Assembly: GCF_016446285.1 (NCBI RefSeq)
Contig: NZ_CP054140.1
Coordinates: 911,501 to 975,500, forward strand
Reading direction: 5' to 3'
Length of the DNA stretch: 64,000 nucleotides
Source of the DNA: Desulfobulbus oligotrophicus
GTDB taxonomy: Bacteria > Desulfobacterota > Desulfobulbia > Desulfobulbales > Desulfobulbaceae
Positions 19,387 through 28,145 of this stretch are shown piece by piece. Position numbers and translations under genes: made by a program. The notes beneath the pieces are model-generated. The model ran no database searches, was not told where the DNA came from, and saw nothing but the letters and a program-made list of their open reading frames with translations. Numbering within the stretch: the first letter of the stretch is position 1; every line of letters starts with the position of its first letter.

Positions 19387-20110
19387 CTGCTGTTGCTTCC
19401 ACACCGGGGTTGGATGAGCTGACATGGGTTATTCTGCCATCGTCCATGTTGGCAATGCGATCGGCAAAGGGAAAAATACGCGCATCGTGGGTAACAATGA
19501 TCAGGCATCGATTTTGGCCTACAGCCAGCTGTTTCAGGGTTTCCATGACTTTGAGTCCGGTTGCATGGTCAAGAGCGCTGGTCGGTTCATCACAGACCAC
19601 GAGTCTGGGGCTGTGCACCAGAGCACGGGCAATGGCAACCCGCTGCTGTTGACCGCCGGACAGCTGTGAGGGGAGTGAATGTTCCCGACCTGCCAGCCCG
19701 ACTTCAGTGAGCAGCTGACCGGCCTTTTTTATTGCTGTGCTCATCGTCGTACCGTTAACCAACAGGGGGATGGCGACATTTTCCGCTGCGGTGAGTGTTG
19801 GAATCAGATTGAAAGATTGGAAGACAAAGCCGATGTTCAGTCCTCGATAACGTACCCGCTTCTTTGGAGGAAAACGGATGATATCTTCGCCGAACAGAAG
19901 GCATTGGCCGTCATCCTGGTCAAGTATGCCCGCGATGATGGAAATCAGGGTTGTTTTGCCGCAGCCGGACGGGCCCACCAGCATGAGCAACTCTCCTGCC
20001 TGAACCGTGAGGTCTACTCCACGCAGGGCATGGACTTTGGTATCTCCTGTTCCATAGGCCTTGGTGATACCGTTGCAGCGAACGGCAAGGGGAGGCGCGT
20101 TCATTGTCAT
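19370..20110 (-). CDS. ABC transporter ATPase (MacB/DevA/LolD type)
   Basis: The 246-residue ATPase has Walker A GPSGCGKTTL, the Q-loop in FVFQSFNLIPTLTAAENV, signature LSGGQQQRVAIARAL, Walker B RLVVCDEPTSALD and the switch His in IIVTHDARI. All catalytic motifs are intact. It overlaps the permease gene by four bases and the adaptor gene by 17, so the operon order is permease, ATPase, adaptor, outer-membrane factor. The FtsX-type permease and ATPase subtype suggest a mechanotransmission exporter of lipids, peptides or small toxins; the substrate is unknown. Confidence 0.93.
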   Translation of the reverse strand: MTMNAPPLAVRCNGITKAYGTGDTKVHALRGVDLTVQAGELLMLVGPSGCGKTTLISIIAGILDQDDGQCLLFGEDIIRFPPKKRVRYRGLNIGFVFQSFNLIPTLTAAENVAIPLLVNGTTMSTAIKKAGQLLTEVGLAGREHSLPSQLSGGQQQRVAIARALVHSPRLVVCDEPTSALDHATGLKVMETLKQLAVGQNRCLIIVTHDARIFPFADRIANMDDGRITHVSSSNPGVEATADDPQK

Positions 20111-21267
20111 TTGAAGACCACCGCCGGCTCAAGTTGCATCACCTTGCGCACGCTGATCAATGCCGCCAGCAGCACGATGACAGCGACCGCAATGGCGCTG
20201 CCAAGCAGTAATTGCCAGTTGAGCGTCATGGTCAGACCGGTGCCTCCGCGGGTTATGGCGGCGACGAGACTGGTGATGCCTGCTCCGAAACCAAAACCGA
20301 TAAAACCCACCAGCAAGGCCTGGACAAAGATCATCCCCTGCAACATCCGATCAGAGGCTCCCATTGCCTTGAACACCGCGAAGTAGCGAAGATTGTCGAG
20401 GGTGAAGTTGTAGAAAATCTGACCTGTGACCGCAGCGCCGACAATAAAGCCGATCACGACCACAAAGCCGAAGTTGGTGAGAATCGAGGTGTTTTTGCGA
20501 ACATAGTTGAGCGTCATTCTTTTGAATTCGCGGGCGGTCCGGGCAGCCATTCCTGTGTCCCGGCTGATACGTTCAGCAACAGCAGGCACGGTTTCGTCTG
20601 GTTTTATTTTGACAAGGATATAGGAGAGCATTTTGCGTTCGGAAAACGCATAGGTCTTGGCCCGGGTATAGGTCGTGTAGATAATCGGTTGCGACCCGAA
20701 CGTGGCGGTCGCCCTGGCGATACCCACCACCACCGCACGTTTATCATTGATCTCAAGCATATCACCGACCTTAAGCGGTATCGGCCTGCCATCGGGCGTG
20801 GCCGGAGGTTTGGCTAATCTGCCCCTGGCACCGGCCTCATCTATGATCACACTGTCCGGCAGACGAAGATCGGCCAGACGTCCTTCAAGAATGACGGCAG
20901 GTCCGCCGATCAGCGTGGCATCGTCCAATCCCAGCATGTTGGAGGTAACCAGCTGGCCGTTGCTCATGCGCACCCGCGTATTTCCTTTGTACAGGGGCAC
21001 AGCCCATTCAACGCCTTTTACACCGCGTACCCGGTACAGTTGCGTATCAAGCATTGGCTGTGAATCATCAATAAATCTGACCATGGGGTCCATAACCCAG
21101 ATGTCGGGAAGCGCCACATCCGTGATAAAACTGTAGGTCCTGGCAAAGATTGAGATCAGAATACCGGGCTGTTGGATCATCAGTATCGAGGCGAGCGCGA
21201 TACCGGTGATAATGCCGATATATTTCCCCCGGTCGCCGAGGAGCATTTTGAGAGCAATGCTGAGCAT
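20107..21267 (-). CDS. FtsX-type ABC permease (DevC/MacB-like)
   Basis: About 386 residues. One N-terminal membrane segment (YIGIITGIALASILM) is followed by a periplasmic MacB-PCD-like domain of about 210 residues (for example SVIIDEAG and PLKVGDMLEINDKRAVVVGIA) and three C-terminal membrane segments with the conserved YFAVFKAMGASD coupling motif. The start at 21267 (MLSIALKMLLGDRG) is chosen because homologous sequence begins there; an upstream in-frame ATG adds 36 residues without family character. No strong ribosome binding site is seen. It leads a four-gene exporter operon. Confidence 0.88.
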   Translation of the reverse strand: MLSIALKMLLGDRGKYIGIITGIALASILMIQQPGILISIFARTYSFITDVALPDIWVMDPMVRFIDDSQPMLDTQLYRVRGVKGVEWAVPLYKGNTRVRMSNGQLVTSNMLGLDDATLIGGPAVILEGRLADLRLPDSVIIDEAGARGRLAKPPATPDGRPIPLKVGDMLEINDKRAVVVGIARATATFGSQPIIYTTYTRAKTYAFSERKMLSYILVKIKPDETVPAVAERISRDTGMAARTAREFKRMTLNYVRKNTSILTNFGFVVVIGFIVGAAVTGQIFYNFTLDNLRYFAVFKAMGASDRMLQGMIFVQALLVGFIGFGFGAGITSLVAAITRGGTGLTMTLNWQLLLGSAIAVAVIVLLAALISVRKVMQLEPAVVFK

Positions 21268-21517
21268 GGTTGTTTGTATAAAAGGCTTATGGTGTACTGC
21301 AATCGGATGCAGCGATCTGCAACGCACAGCGAAGTTGATAAAAGCATCGCCCGGGAGAGTTCTTGCGCGGAGCATCGTCGATATTAAGTGGATGCAATGG
21401 TAGCAGATGTGCGGGAAAATCGCAGCACTCTTCAGCAGGGTTGATGGAGTACCTTGTTTTTTTGCGGCAGAACTTTACGTATAGCCGGCTCTTTTATTCG
21501 TGATGGGCTGATACACG

Positions 21518-21561
21518 AGAAAAAATAAACCGGGATGCTGTCAGCTCCGGTATGATCCCGG
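21518..21561 (-). terminator. Rho-independent terminator (minus strand)
   Basis: On the minus strand CCGGGAT pairs with ATCCCGG (21530-21536 with 21555-21561) across an 18-base loop and is followed by TTTATTTTTTCTC. It probably ends the outer-membrane channel transcript after a long 3' untranslated region. Confidence 0.55.
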
Positions 21562-21755
21562 CTGCCGGGAACGGCAGCTCATCTCCATGGAGCGGAAAGA
21601 GACGCTGTCAGGTGGATATGGTTGTTTGTTCCGGATGTCGGCGATGATTGCAGGTGTCAACAGGGGGATAGAACCACCGGCTGATCCGTCCATCGGCATC
21701 TTTACCGACGCGTATAAAGTATATTTTCAGATCGCAGATGTCACGTCTTAAGGAT

Positions 21756-21785
21756 GCGGGAGAGCAGCACCGTCAACTCTCCCGC
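21756..21785. repeat. Inverted repeat GCGGGAGAG/CTCTCCCGC
   Basis: A perfect nine-base inverted repeat (21756-21764 and 21777-21785, 12-base loop) lies in the 3' region of the channel gene. No T-run follows on either strand. Confidence 0.5.
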
Positions 21786-21880
21786 AGGATGGCTCATATG
21801 TGCAATTTCGTTGAATATTTTGATGCTGGACCATGGCAGACAGCTTTTGATCGATCCCATGCCATTGATCGGACAAAGTG

Positions 21881-22819
21881 TCACCAGCTCCAGACCTTGC
21901 CGAGCTTGATTTCGATGCGGACGTCATCGGACGCGGTCGGGATGTCGTAATCTCGAATCACGGGGAAAAAGGCCCCGAGTCCCAGCCACATGTTCCACTG
22001 CGGCATACAGAAGTTCATGGTCGGACCGACATACATCTCCGTGTATCCGTTACGCATATCAACACCGTTTCGTTCCCACTCCCTGCTTTTTTCCAGGGTG
22101 AACTCAAGGCCGACATCAAAGTTTTGTGTAAAGACATAGTGGTAGCTGCCGGTCATGGTGATGGTCGTATCCTTGCGCACGCCCTGGTTGCCGGTTTCCG
22201 TGGGCTGAACAAAACCAAGGTCCCAGTCAATACGGTGCGTAGGGTGCCATACCTTGGTGATGCCAACCTTGGCATTGTAGGACCAGACGTCGCCTCCCGG
22301 AGGATGCTCAGATCCGTCTTGGCCAGTGGGCATATTCACCCCCAGAGCAAGCCCGAGGCTGAACGGGTCGCCCAGTCGTTGTGACAGCGGTGTATAGGTG
22401 CCGGCCAGGGCAAAGTCGGTCACTCCTTCAATCCGATCGGCCTTGGCTCCGCCGTACGCATCCCGGTGTGTGCTGACATACCCCGGTACAAAGGCCAATT
22501 CAAACCTATCCGTCACGCCGTAGCGCAACTTGAGCAGATACAGCTGCTGTTCCAGGAGTCGAGCGCCCAGGCCCGCATCATCAACGACTTTGTCCTTGTC
22601 ACGGTAGGAAAAGTTGAGGGCGGTGAGCAGCATGCCCTTGGGCACAATTGCTCCACCACTGATGGCCGAGTTAACCGGTGTACCGCTCGGCCCCCCCATC
22701 TTCTCTGTTGTTGGTTGTGCTGCCTGAGCTTTTTTTTCCGCGGCGCAGACGGGCGTAATCATCAGACAGGCAGTCAACACCCCGCTGATGAGCGGTGTAT
22801 ACATCCTTTTGTACATCAT
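21881..22819 (-). CDS. Outer-membrane channel of the phenol MetA-degradation family
   Basis: About 312 residues. A signal peptide (YTPLISGVLTACLMITPVCAAE) is followed by a 12- or 14-strand beta-barrel with alternating hydrophobic strands, with the family block GAIVPKGMLLTALNFSYRDK and the terminal ...VRIEIKLGKVWSW. Members of this family (PF13557-like) lie in operons for uptake or breakdown of phenols and other aromatics. The ATG at 22819 follows GGGAGG with a five-base spacer. The promoter carries the shared locus operator (22913-22953), so it is predicted to be co-regulated with the MFS transporter and arylsulfotransferase operon. Confidence 0.75.
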   Translation of the reverse strand: MMYKRMYTPLISGVLTACLMITPVCAAEKKAQAAQPTTEKMGGPSGTPVNSAISGGAIVPKGMLLTALNFSYRDKDKVVDDAGLGARLLEQQLYLLKLRYGVTDRFELAFVPGYVSTHRDAYGGAKADRIEGVTDFALAGTYTPLSQRLGDPFSLGLALGVNMPTGQDGSEHPPGGDVWSYNAKVGITKVWHPTHRIDWDLGFVQPTETGNQGVRKDTTITMTGSYHYVFTQNFDVGLEFTLEKSREWERNGVDMRNGYTEMYVGPTMNFCMPQWNMWLGLGAFFPVIRDYDIPTASDDVRIEIKLGKVWSW

Positions 22820-22883
22820 GTATCCCTCCCTTGAAGTGCTGAGAAATCGATTTAATCCGGTGGGCAGCATGCCACCCGTCCAC

Positions 22884-22953
22884 TGTATAAACCAGAGAGC
22901 ACGTCTTCTGGGAACTCGGATATTTACGAGGTTTGCCAGGTAATTGTACCAGG
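22884..22953 (-). promoter_or_regulatory. Regulated promoter 1: shared operator before outer-membrane channel gene
   Basis: On the plus strand AACTCG (22913-22918), an eight-base spacer ending TA, CGAGGTTT (22927-22934), and CCAGG (22949-22953) 17 bases beyond CGAGG. Reading in the gene's direction, a -10-like TATACA (22889-22884) starts 24 bases after the palindrome and no -35 match exists, so an activator is expected. Two other promoters in the locus carry the same element. Confidence 0.7.
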
Positions 22954-22995
22954 CGGAGGGAGATGATCGTTAAAAGAGCTTGTATACCGCTGTAC

Positions 22996-23721
22996 TTACC
23001 AGGGCAGCGGATCATTGAGATGAAAAAATCCGCCGGTGGGTCCGTCCGCCGGCAGCATGGCCAGCTGTACCGCTGTTCGGGCTCCCTCAACCACACTGAT
23101 GAGGCCGTTCGGGTTGAGGTCTGTGATCACATCTCCCGGATGAGCGGCATTCACCTTGATGGCTGTGTCTTTGAGCGCGTGAGCCAGGTGCACGGTAAAG
23201 GCGTTGACAGCGGTCTTGCTGGCATTATAGGCCAGCGGCTTGAGATTCTCGAGGCCGGAATCCGGGGTGGAGTGCAGGGTCAGGGAGGCGAGGATACTGG
23301 ACTGATTGACAATACGTCCTGCCGGAGCTGTTCGCAGAAGCGGTAGAAGCTGCTGGGTCAGGGCGATCAGGTTGAAGAAGTTAACTGCAAAGGTTTCCTG
23401 TATCAGGGTAACCGGTACATCCGCTGCTGTATAGGCCCAATCATTGGCAATACCGGCGTTGTTGACCAGGATGTCAAGCTGGCCATGGGTTGTGGCGATC
23501 CAGTCGTGCAGTCGGCTGAACGAGGTCACATCGTTCATGTCAACATGAACAGCATGAACGTCAAGTTTTTTGCTCTGCAGTTGCCGGGCAGCTGTACAAC
23601 CATGCTCGATGTCGCGGGCACCCAGCAACACAGTGCAGCCGAGCCCGGCAAGCTGGCGGCAGATCTCAAAGCCGATGCCCCTGTTGGCACCGGTCACCAG
23701 GACGATTTTTTGTGAACCCAT
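22996..23721 (-). CDS. Short-chain dehydrogenase/reductase
   Basis: About 241 residues, the usual SDR length. The cofactor motif TGANRGIG lies near the N-terminus, NNAG marks the Rossmann core, and the catalytic Ser (NQSSI) and YNASK are present. The Asn-Arg after the TGA motif and ARD at the second strand end favour NADP(H). The ATG at 23721 follows AAGGAG; the gene starts 60 bases after the response regulator, so it is probably in the sensor-regulator operon. A carbonyl or alcohol substrate is likely, perhaps of the aromatic pathway; this last point is inference. Confidence 0.85.
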   Translation of the reverse strand: MGSQKIVLVTGANRGIGFEICRQLAGLGCTVLLGARDIEHGCTAARQLQSKKLDVHAVHVDMNDVTSFSRLHDWIATTHGQLDILVNNAGIANDWAYTAADVPVTLIQETFAVNFFNLIALTQQLLPLLRTAPAGRIVNQSSILASLTLHSTPDSGLENLKPLAYNASKTAVNAFTVHLAHALKDTAIKVNAAHPGDVITDLNPNGLISVVEGARTAVQLAMLPADGPTGGFFHLNDPLPW

Positions 23722-23781
23722 AGTGTACTCCTTGATTGATTGGGCCGGACCAGAACAAGAAAACAACAGGAGTTGCGGCTG

Positions 23782-24420
23782 TTACTTGATGGCGTGTTCC
23801 ACAGCAAAGCGCATCAGTTCCGCTGAATTTTTCAGTCCTAAAGATTCCATCATACTGTACTTGTGAAATTCGACTGTCCGGGCAGATATACCAAGCACAG
23901 CCGCAGCCTCTTTGACGGAAAGACCTTCGGCGATCAGTTGCAACACCTCGCGCTGTCGCGCCGTTAATCGGGCAAGACCGTCAGGTTGTTCACCCTGAGG
24001 ACGATTCCGCTGATAGTTGAGCAGTTCTCCGGCCAGCATGGGCGTGATGTAGGTCCGTCCTTTCAGAGCGTTGTCGATGGCGGTTAACAGTTCGGAAGAG
24101 GCGGAGTGTTTGAGCACGTAGCCGGAGGCACCGGCCTCAAAGGCGCTGGCCGCATAGGCAACGTCAAGGTGCATGGTGAGAAAAACGACTGCGAGTTCCG
24201 GATTTTTTTTCTTGAGCTGTCGGACGGCTTCAATGCCGTTTAAAAGCGGCATTGATATGTCTGCCACCACCACATCCGGAACCAGCCTGTCTGCAGCCTC
24301 AAGCAGGGCGCGTCCATCTTCGACAATGCCCACCAGCTGGTAAGCGGGCTCCAGGAGACCTCGGAGACCTTCAGCCACCAGGCGATGATCGTCAGCCAGG
24401 AGCAGGCGCGGTTTTTTCAT
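23782..24420 (-). CDS. NarL/LuxR-type response regulator
   Basis: A 212-residue regulator. The receiver domain (LLLADDHRLVAEG, phospho-acceptor Asp54 in VVVADISMPLLNG, Lys in GYVLKHSASS) is joined to a C-terminal LuxR helix-turn-helix (LTARQREVLQLIAEGLSVKEAAAVLGIS). It should bind DNA as a phosphorylated dimer, often to palindromes. The start at 24420 is set by GAGGAGG four bases upstream and overlaps the sensor gene by 29 bases. It is the best candidate to bind the AACTCG-N8-CGAGG element found upstream of three nearby transcripts. Confidence 0.92.
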   Translation of the reverse strand: MKKPRLLLADDHRLVAEGLRGLLEPAYQLVGIVEDGRALLEAADRLVPDVVVADISMPLLNGIEAVRQLKKKNPELAVVFLTMHLDVAYAASAFEAGASGYVLKHSASSELLTAIDNALKGRTYITPMLAGELLNYQRNRPQGEQPDGLARLTARQREVLQLIAEGLSVKEAAAVLGISARTVEFHKYSMMESLGLKNSAELMRFAVEHAIK

Positions 24421-26278
24421 GATCCCTCCTCGGCAGCGGGATCGAGAGATGAATAGTTGTTCCCTGACCCGGTGCGGATTGAATGGTGAACTCTCCCTGG
24501 GCATGCTGCACCCGTTCACGCATGCTTGCCAGGCCGATTCCCGGGGTATGGCGGGCACAGCCGGGATCAAACCCGGTGCCGTCATCCTCGATGGTGGCCA
24601 GCAGGTGATTGGCTGTACACCGTACAAAAACATCGGCTCGATGGGCGCGAGCATGTTTGGCAATGTTGCGTAAACCTTCCTGGACGACCCGATAGGCACA
24701 CAGTGCCGTATCCAGGGGGATATCGTCGGGCAGGGTATCAATATGACTGGTTACAGAAATTGCTTCTCGATCGGAAAAGTTAAGACAGAGTGATCGTATG
24801 GCCCGTTCCAGGCCGAGATCCTTCAGAATCGCCGGATGCAGCTCCCTTGAGAGGGCATGAATATCATCGGAGAGGTTGATCAGTTGCCCCTTGAGATGAC
24901 TGATCTGGTTTTTCAATGGGGCATCCAGGCCGGCGGATTGCAGCTCCAGGGTCCCTGTTTCGATGGCCATGGCTGCCAGGCGCTGGGCATAGTCGTCGTG
25001 GAATTCCCGCGACAGCCGGCTCAGCTCTTCTTCTTGCGAGGAGATGAGGCGTCCGGCAAGGTTTTTCAGCGCCTTTTGACTGTCACAGAGGGCTGCCTGC
25101 GCCTTTTTACGTTGACGAAGATTGAACACCAGGCCGATGATCAGAATTGACTGGACAGCCAGCACAAGAAGAACGCCGATGATGTAGTGCCTGTACAGTT
25201 CCCACATCGTGGCTTCCCGAAAGAGTATGGTGCTGTTGGGGGGCAGAAGACTTTCATCAATGGCATGGCGTTGCAGCTGTTGCCAGTCATAGAGACTGAC
25301 CCAGGTGTCGGCACCGAGATCGGTCGGGTTGTGTACGGCTTGGCCTCGGAGCAGGGTGAGGGCCGTCTCGGCAGCCTTTTTTCCCTGCAGGCGCAGAGAG
25401 ATCAGCGGCCCGCCAATGATACCGTGTCCGATAAAAGATTCGTACGGTCCGAATATAGGGACCTCGGTATGGGCGGCAATGGCTTGCAGGACCGCCTTGG
25501 GAATAAAGTGACGGTCGTTCGCGTCGACAAACATTGTGGAAAAGAGCAGGGCAGAATCCGGTGGCAGCTGTTCACACTTTTCCAGAATCTGTCCCAGGGA
25601 ATAGTTGGTGAGGTCAATGAGCCGCCTGTCGCCTGCAATGGTGGTGAACGCCTGCCGCAAGGCCTCAGCGCGCATTTGGTCGTTTTCATACACCCCGGAA
25701 ACTAAGTATACCTCTTTGGTTGCCGGTTTGAACTGCTCGATGGAACGGACGAGCATGCGAAGAGCATCAGCGGGCTCAAAGATGCTGGTCACCCGGCTGT
25801 TCAGCGATGAGGTCTTGATGCGCTCGCGAAGTGTCTCGGGAATGGAGCAGAGGAGAATGGGTGTGACTGGAAAAAGATCGTCATGCTCCATCAGAAAGGT
25901 TGCAGCAGGTGTGTCGACGCCGATGACCAGATCAATAGGACTGTTACCGTATCGCTGACGCAGCAGATCGGACAGGGCTTTATCGTGCTCTTTGTCGCGA
26001 AAGCGAGAGAGCTCCAGGTATTCCGAAGACAGGTGCAGGGGCAGTCTTTTTTCGCCGGCCAGCCCCTCACTGATCCCCTGTTCCACCTGTTTGGTGGCGG
26101 GAAAGTCACGGGCAGTGGAGTAGAGGATAACGACCCGTTTCTCAGTGCGGTCACTGAAGAGCGGTTCCGCTGCCCTTACCTGGTCCGGTCCGGCGAGCAG
26201 AAAAGACGCCGGATACAGACAGGACAGGAACAGGAGAATAGGCAGGGCGGTAGGATTTATTCGCTTGGCAGCCGTCAT
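24392..26278 (-). CDS. NarL-type sensor histidine kinase with ABC substrate-binding-like periplasmic domain
   Basis: About 628 residues from the ATG at 26278. Signal/membrane segment (IKRINPTALPILLF region), then a large periplasmic domain of the ABC-substrate-binding TrpX type (about 46-317; VVILYSTARDFPATKQVEQGI, DLVIGVDTPAA), a transmembrane segment (365-384), a HisKA_3 domain with phospho-acceptor His427 in REFHDDYAQRL, and HATPase with DDGTGFDPG and GIGLASMRERV. The periplasmic domain probably binds a small aromatic or amino-acid-like ligand directly. GAGGAA precedes the ATG. A longer start at 26296 is possible. It forms a two-gene system with the regulator. Confidence 0.88.
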   Translation of the reverse strand: MTAAKRINPTALPILLFLSCLYPASFLLAGPDQVRAAEPLFSDRTEKRVVILYSTARDFPATKQVEQGISEGLAGEKRLPLHLSSEYLELSRFRDKEHDKALSDLLRQRYGNSPIDLVIGVDTPAATFLMEHDDLFPVTPILLCSIPETLRERIKTSSLNSRVTSIFEPADALRMLVRSIEQFKPATKEVYLVSGVYENDQMRAEALRQAFTTIAGDRRLIDLTNYSLGQILEKCEQLPPDSALLFSTMFVDANDRHFIPKAVLQAIAAHTEVPIFGPYESFIGHGIIGGPLISLRLQGKKAAETALTLLRGQAVHNPTDLGADTWVSLYDWQQLQRHAIDESLLPPNSTILFREATMWELYRHYIIGVLLVLAVQSILIIGLVFNLRQRKKAQAALCDSQKALKNLAGRLISSQEEELSRLSREFHDDYAQRLAAMAIETGTLELQSAGLDAPLKNQISHLKGQLINLSDDIHALSRELHPAILKDLGLERAIRSLCLNFSDREAISVTSHIDTLPDDIPLDTALCAYRVVQEGLRNIAKHARAHRADVFVRCTANHLLATIEDDGTGFDPGCARHTPGIGLASMRERVQHAQGEFTIQSAPGQGTTIHLSIPLPRRDHEKTAPAPG

Positions 26279-26503
26279 GGCTTCCTCATTATACATGACT
26301 GCAGATTGTGTTGGCTGGTACTGTACCGCATAGTGGTGGAGACTGAAATGAGAAAATAGCAAGAGCGGGACGATGACGCGTGTTGACGATGGTGTCGTCA
26401 GGAGATGCGGCGGTGTCAGTGCAGCATCTTCTACGATTGACTGCGCCGGCCGGGGATTGGCTGTGTTCAGATCCCAGGCCGGCAGGCAGAGAGGCGGGGC
26501 TGT

Positions 26504-27883
26504 TTATTCGATCTCTTCCAGGCTTTTACCACCGGTACGTCTGCCCCAGATGAGCAGCGGGATAACCGGCAGGAAGAAGAGAATACCCACGGCGGTGAAG
26601 ATTCCCGTAAATCCGTAGGCTCCGTGAATCATGGGAATGAAGAACTGTGAACCGGATACGGAGAGCCGGGCCAGTCCATTGTGGAAACCGGTGGCAGTAT
26701 TTCGCATGCGGGTCGGATAGCTCTCTGCTGTGTAGGAGAAGAGCAGAAAACTCAGTGCCATGTTGAAGACCGTGACCAGGAAACCGGCAATGGTCAGCAT
26801 GGTCAACGATTTCATGCCACCAAAGGTGAAGGCGGTGATCGAGGCAAAGACGATCAGAATGGCAAGTGGTATTTTACGTCCCCCCTTGTCGGCAACCACC
26901 GAGTTAAGAAAACAGCCCAGCGGTACACCGATACTGATAATGGTCATGGCGGTCAGGGTGTCTTTCACTGAAAAACCAAGCATCTTGAGGAGTTGTGGTG
27001 TCCAGTTGGCCACCAGGAAGCCGGCTGGTACAGTGGTGACAAAGATAAAGATAAGTAACAGGGTACGGCCGATATACTTGCGGGTAAACATGCCGATGAG
27101 CACGTCCATGAAGGCAATTTTCGGCGGGACTTTTTTTGCGGCTTCGGAAAGATCGATGTCTTTGCCGGTCATATAGGTGACCACCTCCTCAGCCTCCTTG
27201 ATACGACCGTGGGCCACCAGCCAGCGAGGTGACTCCTTAAGATATCTGAGTCCGAGCAGGAAGGGGACAAGGCCAAGGCCACCGGCGTAAAAAATCCACC
27301 GCCACGCCTCCTCAGCCATGGGGACGACCATTCGGCAGGCAAGGGCAACAAAGGGGACAGCGCAAAAGCCGATGGCAGCCACCCGTCCCTGCCACATGCC
27401 ACGGCTTTCGCAGGGCGCCATCTCAGCAATGTAGGCCTGGGAGGTGACCATCATGCAGAACACACCGAAACCGGTCAACGCCCGGAACAGGGTGAAGATA
27501 ACGAAGCTGTCGGTGAATCCGGTGATCACCGAACTCACTGAAAAGACGACGATGGAGATGAGGAAGGTCGGTCGTCGACCGATAAGATCTGAGATAACGC
27601 CGCCCAGAAAACCACCGGAGGTCATACCGATGAAGTACCAGAACATAATGGTGGCGATGTCTGTTGGTTTCAATCCCCAGGACTGCGACAGGGCCGGGGC
27701 CAGAAAGCCGAAGTTCCAGTTGTCGAACTGTTCAAAGAAATAGGCTGCCATGATGATGAAAAACAGCAGGGCGTGAATACCACGGACCGGGATACCGTCA
27801 AAGTAGTTGTTGACAAACCGCCCGGTTTCGCCGGACTTGTCACCCAGGTGACAGGCGGTGTTGTCGTTGAGTTCGTATTGCAT
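26504..27883 (-). CDS. MFS transporter, sugar/aromatic-acid type
   Basis: A 459-residue protein with about 12 membrane segments. The loop 2-3 signature GGFLGGVISDLIGRRPTF, an ESPRWL motif after segment 6 and the loop 8-9 copy VVADKGGRKIP place it in the sugar porter/aromatic acid-proton symporter side of the superfamily. It likely imports an organic acid or phenolic compound. The ATG follows GAGGAG five bases upstream. Its promoter carries the shared operator (27981-28021), tying it to the outer-membrane channel and the arylsulfotransferase operon. The substrate is inferred from this context only. Confidence 0.82.
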   Translation of the reverse strand: MQYELNDNTACHLGDKSGETGRFVNNYFDGIPVRGIHALLFFIIMAAYFFEQFDNWNFGFLAPALSQSWGLKPTDIATIMFWYFIGMTSGGFLGGVISDLIGRRPTFLISIVVFSVSSVITGFTDSFVIFTLFRALTGFGVFCMMVTSQAYIAEMAPCESRGMWQGRVAAIGFCAVPFVALACRMVVPMAEEAWRWIFYAGGLGLVPFLLGLRYLKESPRWLVAHGRIKEAEEVVTYMTGKDIDLSEAAKKVPPKIAFMDVLIGMFTRKYIGRTLLLIFIFVTTVPAGFLVANWTPQLLKMLGFSVKDTLTAMTIISIGVPLGCFLNSVVADKGGRKIPLAILIVFASITAFTFGGMKSLTMLTIAGFLVTVFNMALSFLLFSYTAESYPTRMRNTATGFHNGLARLSVSGSQFFIPMIHGAYGFTGIFTAVGILFFLPVIPLLIWGRRTGGKSLEEIE

Positions 27884-27951
27884 GGTTGCTCCTCGCTATG
27901 GGGGTCGAATTTGTGGCTGGTACCGAAGTTTTGGTTCGTTTTATGTATCAG

Positions 27952-28021
27952 GTATTAAAAGAGAAAACAGTCTGACCAGCAACTCGCAAACTTACGAGGT
28001 TTGTCACTTTCCTTTACCAGG
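27952..28021 (-). promoter_or_regulatory. Regulated promoter 2: shared operator before MFS transporter gene
   Basis: AACTCG (27981-27986), eight bases ending TA, CGAGG (27995-27999), then CCAGG (28017-28021) after exactly 17 bases, on the plus strand. In the gene's direction a TAATAC -10-like box (27957-27952) begins 24 bases after the palindrome. Spacing equals that of promoter 1. Confidence 0.7.
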
Positions 28022-28073
28022 TGTGGTACAGATACAGACTATGATCTGTAACTGATGCGATCTGGTGCAGCAC

Positions 28074-28109
28074 AAAAAAACCCCTGCCACACTTCAAGGG
28101 TGGCAGGGG
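28074..28109 (-). terminator. Rho-independent terminator of trxB-trx-arylsulfotransferase operon
   Basis: CCCCTGCCAC (28081-28090) pairs perfectly with GTGGCAGGGG (28100-28109). On the minus strand a run of seven T follows. It lies 36 bases after the arylsulfotransferase stop codon. Confidence 0.85.
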
Positions 28110-28145
28110 TACACGATCGAATCAGAAGAACAGTAAACCCTGGTC

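Larger units (their letters stand above)
21268..21880. other. Intergenic region between exporter operon and outer-membrane channel gene
   Basis: This 613-base stretch has no convincing gene. It holds the promoter region of the exporter operon at its left end, a minus-strand terminator at 21518-21561, a GCTGCC/GGCAGC hairpin at 21561-21578 and a GCGGGAGAG/CTCTCCCGC inverted repeat at 21756-21785. The distance from the channel gene's stop to the terminator is over 300 bases. Confidence 0.5.
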
